The position numbers and the translations under genes were made by a program. 64,000 bases of DNA from Asanoa sp040676615. Lineage in GTDB: Bacteria; Actinomycetota; Actinomycetes; Mycobacteriales; Micromonosporaceae. Numbering within the stretch: position 1 is the stretch's first letter; the number at the start of each line of letters is the position of its first letter. The DNA lies in contig NZ_JBFAPI010000006.1 in assembly GCF_040676615.1 (NCBI RefSeq), forward strand, positions 248,001 through 312,000. Direction: 5' to 3'. Below the pieces are notes generated by a model. That model saw only the letters and a program-made list of their open reading frames with translations, searched no databases and was not told the DNA's origin. Below, piece after piece: positions 1 through 8,222 of this stretch.

Positions 1-1530
1 CGCGCCGTAGCGGTAGACCTGGGCGCTGGAGGCCGGGTGACCGGCGATCGACACCGGCGCCGTCCGCTCAGCGCCGCTCTTGTTCACCACGACCATGGTC
101 AGCGCGCCGTCACTGGACCGTGTCGCCGCGTACACCGAGAGCAGTCCCTGGTCCTCGCTGGTGGCCCGGACGCCGACGTCACCGAACCGACCGCCGGCGC
201 CGTCGTAGTTGCGGTAGATCCGGAACGCGAACGCGCCCGGGTCGGTGGCCGCCGGCGGCGACCACAGGGTGGCCAGGTCGAGCCGTTCGCGGCCGAAGAT
301 GCCGAGGATGTCGGCCTGGGCCAGCGCGCCGTTGACGCTGTCGAGCGCGCCCCAGTTGTATTCGGTGATCGCCGTCTTCGTGCCGGGATAGGTGGCCGCC
401 ACCAGGTCGCGCATCCGCGGCACCAGCCGCACCTGGGTGTTGATCCAGCTTTCGTCCACATAGGTGGGATCCCAGAGCGCTCGGGTCGAGCGCAGCCGCA
501 GGGCGTTGGTGGCCGGGTCGGTGCCGTTGCCGAACGCGACGCCGTTGGCCTGCGGGTAGAAGTGCATGTCGAAGTAGTCGAGCACCCGGGTGCCGTGCGC
601 CTGCTCGTACGCCTTCATCTGTTGCAGGTACCAGGTGGTGAACGGCAACCCGCCGCGGGCCGCGCGGTCCGGCGGGTCGGCCCAGCAACCGGTGCGGCCG
701 CAGGTCTCCTGGTCCAGCCCGGAATAGTCCCAACTGGTCCAGCCCCAGCCGACCGGGCCGAGGGTCGCGGCGCTCGGGTCGGCGCTCTTCACCGCGGCGC
801 CGATCTCGTAGGCCCGGTCGCGCAACTCGAGGGACCCGGCGCCGAGCGGGTGCACGTCGCGGTGGGTGCTGTGCCAGATGTCGGGTTCGTTGTCGAGGTT
901 GTAGAACTGGACCCCACCCTCGGCGGCGGTGCCGTACTTGCCGGTCAGGTGGTCGACCCAGCCCTCGACGTAGTCGGCGCCGACCGGTGCGCTGGTGTCC
1001 CGCGGGTCGTTGCCGGTGATCGGCGTGCCGTCGGGCCGGATGCCGTTGCCGCAGTCCGGCCGCCACTCGTCGGTGCGCTGCTGCGGCCCGTATTTGGCGA
1101 CGGAGAAGCCGCACGAGGCGTCGCGGGCCTTCGGCGCCCAGCCGATCAGCGGCACGGTCAGGATCGTGTCGGTGCCGGTGGCGCGGTCCTGCTCGACGAA
1201 CTCGTCGGTCGACGAACCGTCCGGCAGCGCGGCCGGGTCGGCGTTCTCCTCGGCGATGTTCTCGAAGAACCAGTCGCTGGCCCGGTTGGTCGTGTCGTTG
1301 CGGTAGTCGTATCGGGTGGTGGCGTTCCCGCCCCAGCGGCGCACCGGCAGGTCGAGTTCGTCGGCGAGCGCGGCGTCGGCGAAGTTCATGCCGTAGACGT
1401 AGGGGCTGATCGGGTGCCGGTCCTGGGTCGTGTCGACGGTCAACGCCGGGCCGTCGGCGGCGAACGCGACCGGCGCGGCGGCGGGGGAGGCGGCCAGCAG
1501 GGCGGCGGCCAGGAAGGTGATCGGGCGCAT
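1..1530 (-). CDS. Secreted glycoside hydrolase family 44 protein, 3' end outside the window
   Basis: The frame is open from the ATG at 1530 to the left edge, so about 510 residues are visible and the C-terminus is missing. A signal peptide covers roughly residues 1-25 (MRPITFLAAALLAASPAAA). The mature part begins with the family hallmark of an N-terminal strand followed by LPVRRWGGNATTRYDY. The putative catalytic acid lies in FYNLDNEPDIW and the putative nucleophile in AITEYNWG, both typical GH44 signatures. GH44 enzymes are endo-beta-1,4-glucanases or xyloglucanases with a TIM barrel plus a beta-domain, so the likely role is extracellular hydrolysis of plant glucans. It is divergent from an AraC regulator at 1698, an obvious candidate controller. 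Further carbohydrate-binding modules may follow beyond the edge. Confidence 0.88.
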   Translation of the reverse strand, partial: MRPITFLAAALLAASPAAAPVAFAADGPALTVDTTQDRHPISPYVYGMNFADAALADELDLPVRRWGGNATTRYDYRNDTTNRASDWFFENIAEENADPAALPDGSSTDEFVEQDRATGTDTILTVPLIGWAPKARDASCGFSVAKYGPQQRTDEWRPDCGNGIRPDGTPITGNDPRDTSAPVGADYVEGWVDHLTGKYGTAAEGGVQFYNLDNEPDIWHSTHRDVHPLGAGSLELRDRAYEIGAAVKSADPSAATLGPVGWGWTSWDYSGLDQETCGRTGCWADPPDRAARGGLPFTTWYLQQMKAYEQAHGTRVLDYFDMHFYPQANGVAFGNGTDPATNALRLRSTRALWDPTYVDESWINTQVRLVPRMRDLVAATYPGTKTAITEYNWGALDSVNGALAQADILGIFGRERLDLATLWSPPAATDPGAFAFRIYRNYDGAGGRFGDVGVRATSEDQGLLSVYAATRSSDGALTMVVVNKSGAERTAPVSIAGHPASSAQVYRYGA

Positions 1531-1697
1531 GCGGGAATCCAAGAGGTGTCGGGCGCGCCCGTCGCCGGGCGGCAGCGTGAGATGCCCAGCCCGGACGACC
1601 CGAGATTAACCGACGTCCATCGATATCGCTACCGCTAAAGCGGGATCCACCCCGCTCGTGGGATGCGCGCGGGCGCGTCCCCGGCTACCGTCGGGCG

Positions 1698-2633
1698 ATG
1701 GCCCTAATCGGTCAACCGGCCGGCGACAACTCCGGGCCGGCGCCCGCACCGGGTTGGGCGGGGGTCGGCACGGTCACTCTGCGCGAACTGTCCGGCCAGC
1801 CCAACCTGACGGCGGCCCGGCGCAGTGACCACCACGTCCTCGTGCTGGTCACGGTCGGCCATGGGCAGCACGAGATCGACTTCCGGCCCTACCCGTGCCG
1901 GCCCGGCACGCTGCTCTGGGTGCGCCCGGGCCAGGTGATCCGGTTCGGTGGCGGGGCCGGCCTCGACGCGATCGTGGTCTGCTGGGAGCCGGCGGCCGTC
2001 GCCGAGGTCGCCGACGACCCCGGCCTGCTCGACGGCGCGCTCGGCCCGGCCTTCTGGCAACTGGCCGGCGAAGACGAAGACGCGGTCATCAACGAGGTGA
2101 GCCAACTCGTCGTCGACTGCCAGCGGCACCGCTCCGGCACCCTCGCCGCCGGCCTGCTGCGCCACCAACTGGCGGTGCTGCTGCTGCGCATCGCGCTGCT
2201 GCCCGGGCGGGGGCCGGCGGAGCGCAACGACGCCTACGTGCGCTTCCGCCTGGAGGTCGACAAGGACTTCACCCGCACGAGACGGGTCGAGGAGTACGCG
2301 GAGCGGATGGGCTACTCGGTCCGCACGGTCACCCGGGCCTGTCTGGCCGCCACCGGCCGCAGCGCCAAGCAGGTCATCGACGACCGGGTCACGCTCGAGG
2401 CGATGCGGTTGCTGGCAGTGACCGACGACCCGATCGCCGACATCGGGCGGCGGCTGGGTTTCCCGGAGCCGACCAACTTCGGCCGTTTCTTCCACCGCGA
2501 GGCCGGCATCAGCCCGGGCGCGTTCCGCATCGCACAGCGCGGTGTTCCGAGGGGCCTGCTGCCGGCACAGCGGCGGGCTCCCGTGGCCGATCTCCATGGG
2601 CGCCCGGCACCGCGGGCCGGTGGCGAGGCATGA
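1698..2633 (+). CDS. AraC family transcriptional regulator
   Basis: This is a 311-residue protein. The N-terminal half looks like an AraC cupin-type ligand domain, with strands around GHGQHEIDFRPYPCRPGTLLWVRPGQV. The C-terminal 100 residues hold the two helix-turn-helix motifs of the AraC family (RRVEEYAERMGYSVRTVTRA and PIADIGRRLGFPEPTNFGRF). The gene is divergent from the GH44 glycosidase, with a 167-nt intergenic region that contains a CGATATCG palindrome near 1621, so local control of the glycosidase is plausible but not shown. The start is the first ATG of the frame; no strong ribosome-binding site is evident. Confidence 0.85.
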   Translation: MALIGQPAGDNSGPAPAPGWAGVGTVTLRELSGQPNLTAARRSDHHVLVLVTVGHGQHEIDFRPYPCRPGTLLWVRPGQVIRFGGGAGLDAIVVCWEPAAVAEVADDPGLLDGALGPAFWQLAGEDEDAVINEVSQLVVDCQRHRSGTLAAGLLRHQLAVLLLRIALLPGRGPAERNDAYVRFRLEVDKDFTRTRRVEEYAERMGYSVRTVTRACLAATGRSAKQVIDDRVTLEAMRLLAVTDDPIADIGRRLGFPEPTNFGRFFHREAGISPGAFRIAQRGVPRGLLPAQRRAPVADLHGRPAPRAGGEA

Positions 2634-2640
2634 TGGTCCC

Positions 2641-3096
2641 GTGCAGATATCGGCGCGCGGCGACTACGCGGTGCGGGCGGCGCTGAGCCTCGCCGCGGTG
2701 CATCCGTCGGTGATGTCGGCCCAGGCGCTGGCGGCCGACCAGGACATGCCCCGCAAGTTTCTCGAAGCGGTGCTGGCCGACCTGCGGCGGGCCGGCATCG
2801 TCCGGGCGCAACGCGGTGCCGAGGGCGGTTATGTGCTGACCCAGCCGCCGAAGGAGGTCACCATCGGCGCGATCCTCAGGGCGGTCGACGGGCCGCTCGC
2901 CGGGGTCCGTGGCATGCGGCCGGAGGAGACCGAATACGCCGGCTCCGCCGAGAACCTGCCCCGGGTCTGGGTCGCCGTGCGGGCCGCCGTCCGTGAGGTG
3001 GTCGACGAGACCACGCTGGCCGACGTGCTCAGCGGCAAGTTGCCCGCACACATCAAGAAGCTGACCACGCTTCCCGACGCCTGGCAGCCGCGCTGA
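2641..3096 (+). CDS. Rrf2 family transcriptional regulator without cysteines
   Basis: A GTG start 7 nt after the AraC stop gives a 151-residue protein. The winged helix is typical of Rrf2: an N-terminal ISARGDYAVRAALSLA helix, recognition helix MPRKFLEAVLADLRRAGIV and wing RGAEGGYVLTQPP. IscR and NsrR use three cysteines in the middle of the protein to hold an iron-sulfur cluster. This protein contains no cysteine at all, so it cannot be an Fe-S sensor of that type and resembles the CymR-like or uncharacterised branch. It overlaps the next gene by one base, so the two are probably translated together. Confidence 0.85.
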   Translation: MQISARGDYAVRAALSLAAVHPSVMSAQALAADQDMPRKFLEAVLADLRRAGIVRAQRGAEGGYVLTQPPKEVTIGAILRAVDGPLAGVRGMRPEETEYAGSAENLPRVWVAVRAAVREVVDETTLADVLSGKLPAHIKKLTTLPDAWQPR

Positions 3097-3395
3097 TGTC
3101 GGTGCTGGTGGCGTTCAGCGTGACCCCGCTGGGCGTCGGCGAAGGGGTCGCGGACCTGGTCGCGGAGGCCGTCCGGGTGGTTCGCGCCTCGGGCCTGCCG
3201 CACCGCACCGACGCCATGTTCACCACGGTCGAGGGCCAGACCTGGGACGAGGCGATGGCGGTCGTCCGGGACGCTGTCGCCGCCGTCCAGGCCCGCGCAC
3301 CCCGCACCTCCACGGTCATCAAGGTCGACTGGCGGGAGGGCGTGACCGGCGCCCTGGACAGCAAGGTCGCCGCCATCGACCGCCTGCTCGGCTAG
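3096..3395 (+). CDS. MTH1187/YkoF-like thiamine-binding family protein (UPF0045)
   Basis: This 99-residue protein matches the short ferredoxin-like-fold family once called DUF77: MSVLVAFSVTPLGVGEGV at the N-terminus, TDAMFTTVEG in the middle and the TSTVIKVDWREG strand near the end. Members bind thiamine or related small molecules and are often found beside regulators or transporters. Its ATG shares a base with the TGA of the Rrf2 gene, which argues for a two-gene operon and perhaps for a ligand or target link between the products. No enzyme activity can be claimed. Confidence 0.8.
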   Translation: MSVLVAFSVTPLGVGEGVADLVAEAVRVVRASGLPHRTDAMFTTVEGQTWDEAMAVVRDAVAAVQARAPRTSTVIKVDWREGVTGALDSKVAAIDRLLG

Positions 3396-4051
3396 CCGAC
3401 CGCTCCCACGTAGCGCACCCCGGTGAGCGCGACCCCGGCGGCCCGCTCGGCGGACTCGTCGATGGCGAGGTCGGCGAAGAAATAGGGTGCGGCCGCCAGC
3501 GAACGGGTCTGGAATCGCCGGCCCAGCGCCGCGACGATGGCGTCGGCGCGGTGCAGCCGCTCGGCTTCCGCCCACCCGTCGAAGTAGGCCGGCCAGGGTA
3601 GGCCCGACTGGTGCCAGCGCTGCGTGTGGTGGTGCAGCCAACCGTCTTCCTCGCCGGTCGGCAGCCGGTCGAAGCACCACGTGGCGGTGCGCTCGTCGAA
3701 GCGTTCGCGAGCCCACTCCACCATCACCAGCACCCCGCCCGGACGCAGGGCGGCAGCCATCCGGTCGACCATCAGGTCGAGGTCGTCGACGTGGTGCAGG
3801 GCGGTGCAGGTGACCAGCGCGTCCACCGGTTCGGGCGGCGCGTAGTGCTCGAACCGCAGTCGCCGGAACCGCTCGCCCGCGGGCCCCTCCGGGTCGACGC
3901 CGACCGCGTCGTATCCGGCGGAGTCGAGGAACGGCACGAAGCCGCCGGCCGGCCCGCAGCCGATCTCGATCACCCGGGCCGGCGCGGGTGGCAGCGCGGC
4001 GCTGACGAAGCGCCAGCCCGCGTCGAGCCACCGCCGGTCGGCCTCGGTCAT
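3392..4051 (-). CDS. Class I SAM-dependent methyltransferase
   Basis: This 219-residue protein has motif I VIEIGCGPAGGFVPF, an acidic strand-2 end AVGVDPEG, and motif IV/V DALVTCTALHHVDDL followed by LRPGGVLVMVEW. This is the ubiquinone-biosynthesis-like methyltransferase layout, and the substrate is unknown. I place the start at the ATG at 4051, which overlaps the TGA of the upstream gene as ATGA; upstream extensions of the frame are Arg-rich and lie inside that gene. Its stop region overlaps the end of the UPF0045 gene by 4 nt on the opposite strand. Confidence 0.8.
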   Translation of the reverse strand: MTEADRRWLDAGWRFVSAALPPAPARVIEIGCGPAGGFVPFLDSAGYDAVGVDPEGPAGERFRRLRFEHYAPPEPVDALVTCTALHHVDDLDLMVDRMAAALRPGGVLVMVEWARERFDERTATWCFDRLPTGEEDGWLHHHTQRWHQSGLPWPAYFDGWAEAERLHRADAIVAALGRRFQTRSLAAAPYFFADLAIDESAERAAGVALTGVRYVGAVG

Positions 4052-4332
4052 CGCGCGTCGACGAGTTCGACCGTCGCCGTGCCGGTGACCGTGACCAGCG
4101 CGAACGCCTCGGCGGCGAGCGGCAGCCGGGCAGCGGCCGCCGCGTCGGCATCCGCGTCCGAGTCCCAGGTCCAGGCGTCCGTCCACGAGCCGTCGGCGGT
4201 GCGGGTCAGGGTGGTCGCGGTCGGGCCCGGGAACGCGGCCCGCACGGTGGCGATCAGTTCGGCGCGCTTGGCCAGCATGCCGTCGGTGTCCGGGGTGTTG
4301 GCGGTGAACCGGGTGATCCGTACGATCGACAT
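4048..4332 (-). CDS. Small hypothetical protein coupled to the methyltransferase
   Basis: Starting at the ATG at 4332, preceded by a GAGGAG ribosome-binding site, this is a 94-residue acidic protein. A longer start at 4359 would run into the operator at 4352-4369 and is less likely. The sequence begins MSIVRITRFTANTPDTDGML and could adopt a ferredoxin-like fold of the antibiotic biosynthesis monooxygenase type, with two strands (SIVRITRF and FALVTVTGTATVEL) flanking helices. That assignment is weak and I would call it hypothetical. It overlaps the methyltransferase by ATGA and is divergent from a TetR gene, suggesting the pair is a TetR-controlled operon. Confidence 0.6.
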   Translation of the reverse strand: MSIVRITRFTANTPDTDGMLAKRAELIATVRAAFPGPTATTLTRTADGSWTDAWTWDSDADADAAAAARLPLAAEAFALVTVTGTATVELVDAR

Positions 4333-4351
4333 TTCGATCTCCTCGCTAGAG

Positions 4352-4369
4352 TCGCTCACTAGTGACTGA
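4352..4369. promoter_or_regulatory. Inverted repeat, probable TetR operator
   Basis: The site TCGCTCACTAGTGACTGA is centred on a perfect CACTAGTG. The outer bases pair again after two mismatches (TC-N2-TCACTAGTGA-N2-GA). It lies in the 58-nt gap between the small gene (start 4332) and the TetR gene (start 4391), where a TetR repressor would normally bind to control both directions. A second AT-rich CTAGAG element flanks it on each side. Confidence 0.55.
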
Positions 4370-4390
4370 CTCTAGAGTTACACTAGGTCC

Positions 4391-5026
4391 GTGACGACAG
4401 TCAAGGGCAAGGCGCCGAACCGGCGCGCCGAGAAGGCCCGGGAGACCCGCACCCGGATGCTCGACGCGGCCCGGGAGCTGTTCGTCGCGCAGGGCTACGG
4501 CGCGACGACGCTCGCCGACGTGGCGAAGGCCGCCGGCGTCGCCGTGCAGACCATCTACTTCACCTTCAACAACAAGCGGTCGTTGCTCAAGGAACTTGTC
4601 GACGTCACCATTGCCGGCGACGACGAGCCCGTGGCGACGATGGACCGGCAATGGTTCCGCGACGCGGTCGCCGCACCGACCGCCGTCGAGCACCTGCGCG
4701 GCCAGGTCGCGGGCTCGCGGGCGGTGCTCGACCGGATCGCTCCGATCATGAGCATGGTCGGCGTCGCCGCCGCGTCGGATCCGGAGGTCGCGGCGATCTG
4801 GCCACGCGACGTCGACCCGCGCTTCACCGTGCTGTCGACCTCGGCCCTGTCCCTGGTGGACAAGCCCGGCGCCCGCTCCGGCGTCAGCGCGGCCGAGGCC
4901 GCCGACCGGCTCTACGGCATCCTCTCGCCGGAGCTCTATCTCGTCTTCGTGCGGGATCGCGGCTGGTCACCGGAGCGCTACGAGCAGTGGGCCTTCGAGA
5001 CACTTCGGCAGCAGCTCTGCGCCTGA
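4391..5026 (+). CDS. TetR family transcriptional regulator
   Basis: This 211-residue protein has a TetR N-terminal domain at about residues 12-70: ARETRTRMLDAARELFVAQG, then ATTLADVAKAAGVAVQTIYFTFNNKRSLLKELVD. The C-terminal ligand domain is not recognisable to a subfamily. The GTG start at 4391 is the only reasonable one given the operator just upstream. It is divergent from the small gene/methyltransferase pair, which it probably represses. Confidence 0.85.
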   Translation: MTTVKGKAPNRRAEKARETRTRMLDAARELFVAQGYGATTLADVAKAAGVAVQTIYFTFNNKRSLLKELVDVTIAGDDEPVATMDRQWFRDAVAAPTAVEHLRGQVAGSRAVLDRIAPIMSMVGVAAASDPEVAAIWPRDVDPRFTVLSTSALSLVDKPGARSGVSAAEAADRLYGILSPELYLVFVRDRGWSPERYEQWAFETLRQQLCA

Positions 5027-5047
5027 CACCGGCGGTACGGTGATGCG

Positions 5048-5659
5048 ATGGAGTTTCAGGATGTCGTCCGCAAGCGCCGGATGGTGCGCGCCTACGATCC
5101 CGACCGCCCGGTGCCGCCCGACGTCGTCGAGCGCATCGTCCGCAACGGCCTGCGCGCACCGTCGGCGGGCTTCTCGCAGGGCTGGGGCTTTCTGGTCCTG
5201 GACGCGCCCGACGACCACGACCGGTTCCGGGCGGCCATGCGGCGGTCCGCCGAGCCGGAGAAATGGTTCGCCGCCAGCTACGCGGCGCCGCTGTTGATCG
5301 TCCCGTGTTCGCACAAGGACGCTTACCTCGACCGCTACGCCCAGGCCGACAAGGGCCACGACGACCGCTCCGACGCCTGGTGGCCGGCGCCCTACTGGGA
5401 CATCGACACCGGCATGGCCTCGCTGATGATGCTGCTGACCGCCGTCGACGCCGGGCTCGGCGCGTGCTTCTTCGGCCTGCCGATCGACGCGATCGAGCCG
5501 TTCAAGAAAGAGTTCGGGGTGCCCGCCGGCTTCGCACCGATCGGTGCGATCTCGGTCGGCTACAGCGACGAGCCGCCCCGCGACCTGCGTCACCGCCGTC
5601 GCCCGACCGGCGACGTGGTCTTCCGCGGCAACTGGGGCCAACCCGCGTCAGGCGACTAG
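5048..5659 (+). CDS. Nitroreductase family FMN-dependent oxidoreductase
   Basis: This 203-residue protein begins FQDVVRKRRMVRAYDP, the usual FMN-phosphate-binding start of nitroreductases, followed by RNGLRAPSAGFSQGWGFLVL. The C-terminal half carries TGMASLMMLLTAVDAGLGACFFG, the family's second conserved block. Such enzymes reduce nitroaromatics, quinones or flavins using NAD(P)H, and the physiological substrate cannot be read from sequence. The gene follows the TetR gene by 21 nt and may be co-transcribed with it. Its stop overlaps the convergent glycosidase gene by 12 nt. Confidence 0.85.
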   Translation: MEFQDVVRKRRMVRAYDPDRPVPPDVVERIVRNGLRAPSAGFSQGWGFLVLDAPDDHDRFRAAMRRSAEPEKWFAASYAAPLLIVPCSHKDAYLDRYAQADKGHDDRSDAWWPAPYWDIDTGMASLMMLLTAVDAGLGACFFGLPIDAIEPFKKEFGVPAGFAPIGAISVGYSDEPPRDLRHRRRPTGDVVFRGNWGQPASGD

Positions 5660-7210
5660 CACCGGCTCGCTCTCGTTGTTGTTGCGGTCGAGCGCGGTCA
5701 CGCAGTAGCTGCCGAGCGGCCCGATCCAGCTGGGCAGGTCGGTCGCGCGGACCGTGGCCACGAGGTCGGCCTTGCCGGTCTCGGGTTCGGCGCGGTAGAT
5801 CGCGTACCCCGTCACGCCCTCGGCCGGCCGCCAGGTCAGCACCGTGCGGTCGCCGTCGCGCCGGGCCCCGGTCGGGCTCGGCGCCGGCGGCCGGGCGTCG
5901 ACCAGCCGGCTGACCACCGGCACCAGGGCCGGCTGGGCATAGTGCGCGTCGCGATAGCGGGACACCGCACCGAGCCGGTCGGCCTTCACCTGCTTGGCGC
6001 TGAAGTGGATGCTGCCCGCGACGCCGTAGCGGTCGTTGAGGGCGAGCTGCCGGTCGAGTTCGGCCGGCTTGCTCCACGGGCCTTCCTCGCCGATGCGGTA
6101 GTCGGCCTGTCCGATGTAGAGCTGGGTCCCGGTGCCCTTGACCGTCTCCGCCCACCACGGCAGCAGCTTGGCGTAGTCGGCCTTGTCGAACCCGATGTTC
6201 CAGTAGAGCTGCGGCACGATGTAGTCGAGCCATCGCTCCTTGACCCACTTGCGGGTGTCGGCGTAGATGGCGTCGTAGCTCTCCAGGCCGTGGGTCGGCG
6301 AGCCGGCCGGGTCGGTAGCCTGGTTGCGCCAGATCCCGAACGGGCTCAGGCCGAAGCGTACCCACGGTTTGAGCTGGCGGATCCGGGCACTGATCTCCTG
6401 GATGAAGGTGTCCACATTGGCCCGCCGCCAGTCGGCCCGCGGCCGGCCCTCGCCGTAGCGCGCGTAGCTGCGGTCGTCGTTGAACTCGTGCCCCTCCGGA
6501 TAGGGGTAGAAGAAGTCGTCGAAGTGGACGCCGTCGATGTCGTAGCTGTTGACCGCTTCGAGGATGGTGTCTTCCACGTAGCGGCGGGCGGCGGGGACGC
6601 CCGGGTCGAAGTAGAAGCGGCTGTTCTTCTCACCCTCGGGAAACGCCACCGCCCAGTCCGGGTGCTTGCGCAGCGGGTGGTCGGGCGCCAGCTTCGCGAA
6701 GTCGGCGCCGGCACCGCCGGAGGTCGCCGGCTGGCTGCCCCGGTAGGGGTTGAACCAGGCGTGGAACTCGAGGTTGCGGGCGTGGGTCTCGGCGATCATC
6801 CAGGCCATCGGGTCCCAGCCCGGGTCTTTGCCGCGCACCCCGGTGAGCCACTCCGACCAGGGCGCGTAGGCCGACGGCCAGAACGCGTCGCCGCTGGGCC
6901 GGACGTGGACGAACACCGCGTTGTGGTTCATCTTCTGGGCCAGGTCGAGCCACCCGAGGTATTCGGCCTTGACGGTGGCCTCCGGCAGCCCGGGCTTGCT
7001 CGGCCAGTCGATGTTGCTGACCGTGGTGAGCCACATCCCGCGCAGTTCGCGCTTGGCGACCAGCGACTGTGGGTCACAGCTGACCGTGGCGGCACCGGCC
7101 GCGCCCGGGTCGGGATCCGATTGGGAGGCGCGCCCGAGCAGCGTGGCGCCGGCCGGCACCGTCACGGCGAGCGCGACGACCACCAGCCCGATGAGCAACC
7201 GACGCTGCAC
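5648..7210 (-). CDS. Family 10-like glycosyl hydrolase (GHL10, PF02638-type), exported
   Basis: This 520-residue protein has an N-terminal membrane or signal segment (LLIGLVVVALAVTVPAGATL). The core begins ELRGMWLTTVSNIDWPSKPG and carries NHNAVFVHVRPSGDAFWPS, EFHAWFNPYRGS and IDGVHFDDFFYPYPEG, which are the conserved strands of the GHL10 TIM barrel often annotated as DUF187 or FenI-like. A fibronectin-III-like domain occupies roughly the last 85 residues. Close relatives act on cell-wall or surface polysaccharides, but the substrate here is unknown. It is divergent from the GNAT gene and ends in a 12-nt overlap with the nitroreductase. Confidence 0.85.
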   Translation of the reverse strand: MQRRLLIGLVVVALAVTVPAGATLLGRASQSDPDPGAAGAATVSCDPQSLVAKRELRGMWLTTVSNIDWPSKPGLPEATVKAEYLGWLDLAQKMNHNAVFVHVRPSGDAFWPSAYAPWSEWLTGVRGKDPGWDPMAWMIAETHARNLEFHAWFNPYRGSQPATSGGAGADFAKLAPDHPLRKHPDWAVAFPEGEKNSRFYFDPGVPAARRYVEDTILEAVNSYDIDGVHFDDFFYPYPEGHEFNDDRSYARYGEGRPRADWRRANVDTFIQEISARIRQLKPWVRFGLSPFGIWRNQATDPAGSPTHGLESYDAIYADTRKWVKERWLDYIVPQLYWNIGFDKADYAKLLPWWAETVKGTGTQLYIGQADYRIGEEGPWSKPAELDRQLALNDRYGVAGSIHFSAKQVKADRLGAVSRYRDAHYAQPALVPVVSRLVDARPPAPSPTGARRDGDRTVLTWRPAEGVTGYAIYRAEPETGKADLVATVRATDLPSWIGPLGSYCVTALDRNNNESEPVLVA

Positions 7211-7319
7211 GGCACAGACGGTAGGGCTCGACCATGCGGAGGGTCAACCGAGCAAAGGCGTCCATAAGGTTCCGACGGCCACCGGCCACCGTACGGGTCA
7301 GGGCTGGTTGAATCGGCTC

Positions 7320-7838
7320 ATGATTCACATCCGACCGACCGAGCTCGGCGACGCGCCGGTGCTCGCCGCCGCCTACACCGCCAACTGGCCGTTCCTGGCG
7401 CCCTGGGATCCGGTGCGCGACGAGGTCTTCTTCACCCCGGCCGGGCAGCGGGCGCGCATCGAGGGCATGCTCGCCGACCGGGGCGCGTACCCCTGCGTCA
7501 TCGAACTCGACGGCGAGGTGGTCGGCACCGTCACGCTCACCCAGATGGAGTACGGCCCGGCCCAGTCGGCCAACCTGGGCTACTGGGTCGCGCAGGCGGT
7601 CAACGGCCGCGGCATCGCGTCACGCGCCGTCGAGCTGATCGTCGAACGCGCGTTCGGCGAGCTGGGCCTGCACCGGCTCCAGGCCGGCACGCTGGAGCAC
7701 AATTTCGGCTCCCAGAAGGTGCTCGCCAACAACGGGTTCGAGCGGATCGGCATCGCCCGGGACTTCCTGCGCATCCAGGGCCGGTGGCAGGACCACATCC
7801 TCTTCCAGCGGGTCAACGAGGGCTGGGAACCGGCGTGA
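7320..7838 (+). CDS. GNAT family N-acetyltransferase (RimJ/RimL-like)
   Basis: From the ATG at 7320 this is a 172-residue acetyltransferase. It begins IHIRPTELGDAPVLAAAY and carries the acetyl-CoA-binding region NLGYWVAQAVNGRGIASRAV (a Q/R-x-x-G-x-G/A-like loop, here NGRGIA). The closing block LHRLQAGTLEHNFGSQKVLANNGFERIG is typical of ribosomal-protein-alanine acetyltransferase-like enzymes. The frame is open upstream but overlaps the divergent glycosidase promoter, so the longer start is rejected. It overlaps the next gene by a GTGA, making a three-gene operon with RidA and an ARMT1-like protein. Confidence 0.85.
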   Translation: MIHIRPTELGDAPVLAAAYTANWPFLAPWDPVRDEVFFTPAGQRARIEGMLADRGAYPCVIELDGEVVGTVTLTQMEYGPAQSANLGYWVAQAVNGRGIASRAVELIVERAFGELGLHRLQAGTLEHNFGSQKVLANNGFERIGIARDFLRIQGRWQDHILFQRVNEGWEPA

Positions 7839-8215
7839 CCGGGCGGCAGACGATCACCAGCGGTTCGACCTTCGAAGAGCGCATCGGGTACGCCCGCGCG
7901 GTGGTCGACGGCGACCACGTCTACGTCTCCGGCACCACCGGGTACGACTACGCGACGATGACGATCGCCGACGGCGTCGTCGAGCAGTGCGCGCAGGTCA
8001 TCCGCAACATCGAGGCGGCGCTGGCCGAGGCCGGCTGCACGCTCGCCGACGTGGTCCGGGTCCGCTACCTGCTGCCCGAACGCGCCGACTTCGAGCCCTG
8101 CTGGCCGACCCTGCGGGCGGCGTTCGGCGGGGTCCGGCCGGCCGCCACGATGATGGTCTGCGGCCTGGCCGACCCGGCGATGCGGATCGAGATCGAGGTC
8201 GACGCCAGGCGATGA
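7835..8215 (+). CDS. RidA family enamine/imine deaminase
   Basis: This 126-residue protein starts at the GTG that overlaps the GNAT stop. It has the compact RidA fold signature: RAVVDGDHVYVSGTTGYDY at the N-terminus, EQCAQVIRNIEAALAEAGCTLADVVRVRYLL in the middle, and RPAATMMVCGLADPAMRIEIEV at the end. That last stretch normally contains the conserved RxxxxxxxLxxxxxxxEIE pattern, with the substrate-anchoring arginine in VRPAAT. RidA proteins hydrolyse reactive 2-aminoacrylate-type intermediates. Co-transcription with a GNAT and a damage-control phosphatase suggests a small metabolite-housekeeping operon, which is an inference. Confidence 0.85.
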   Translation: MTGRQTITSGSTFEERIGYARAVVDGDHVYVSGTTGYDYATMTIADGVVEQCAQVIRNIEAALAEAGCTLADVVRVRYLLPERADFEPCWPTLRAAFGGVRPAATMMVCGLADPAMRIEIEVDARR

Positions 8216-8222
8216 TGGTGGG

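Noticed and set aside
37..1638. Long plus-strand frame of 533 codons
   Set aside because: It lies antisense to the GH44 gene, whose catalytic motifs are unmistakable. The frame gives a Val/Arg/Gly-rich product without domains, typical of antisense frames in high-GC DNA.
2641..3096. Fe-S sensing IscR/NsrR function for the Rrf2 protein
   Set aside because: The protein has no cysteine residue, so the three-Cys cluster site is absent.
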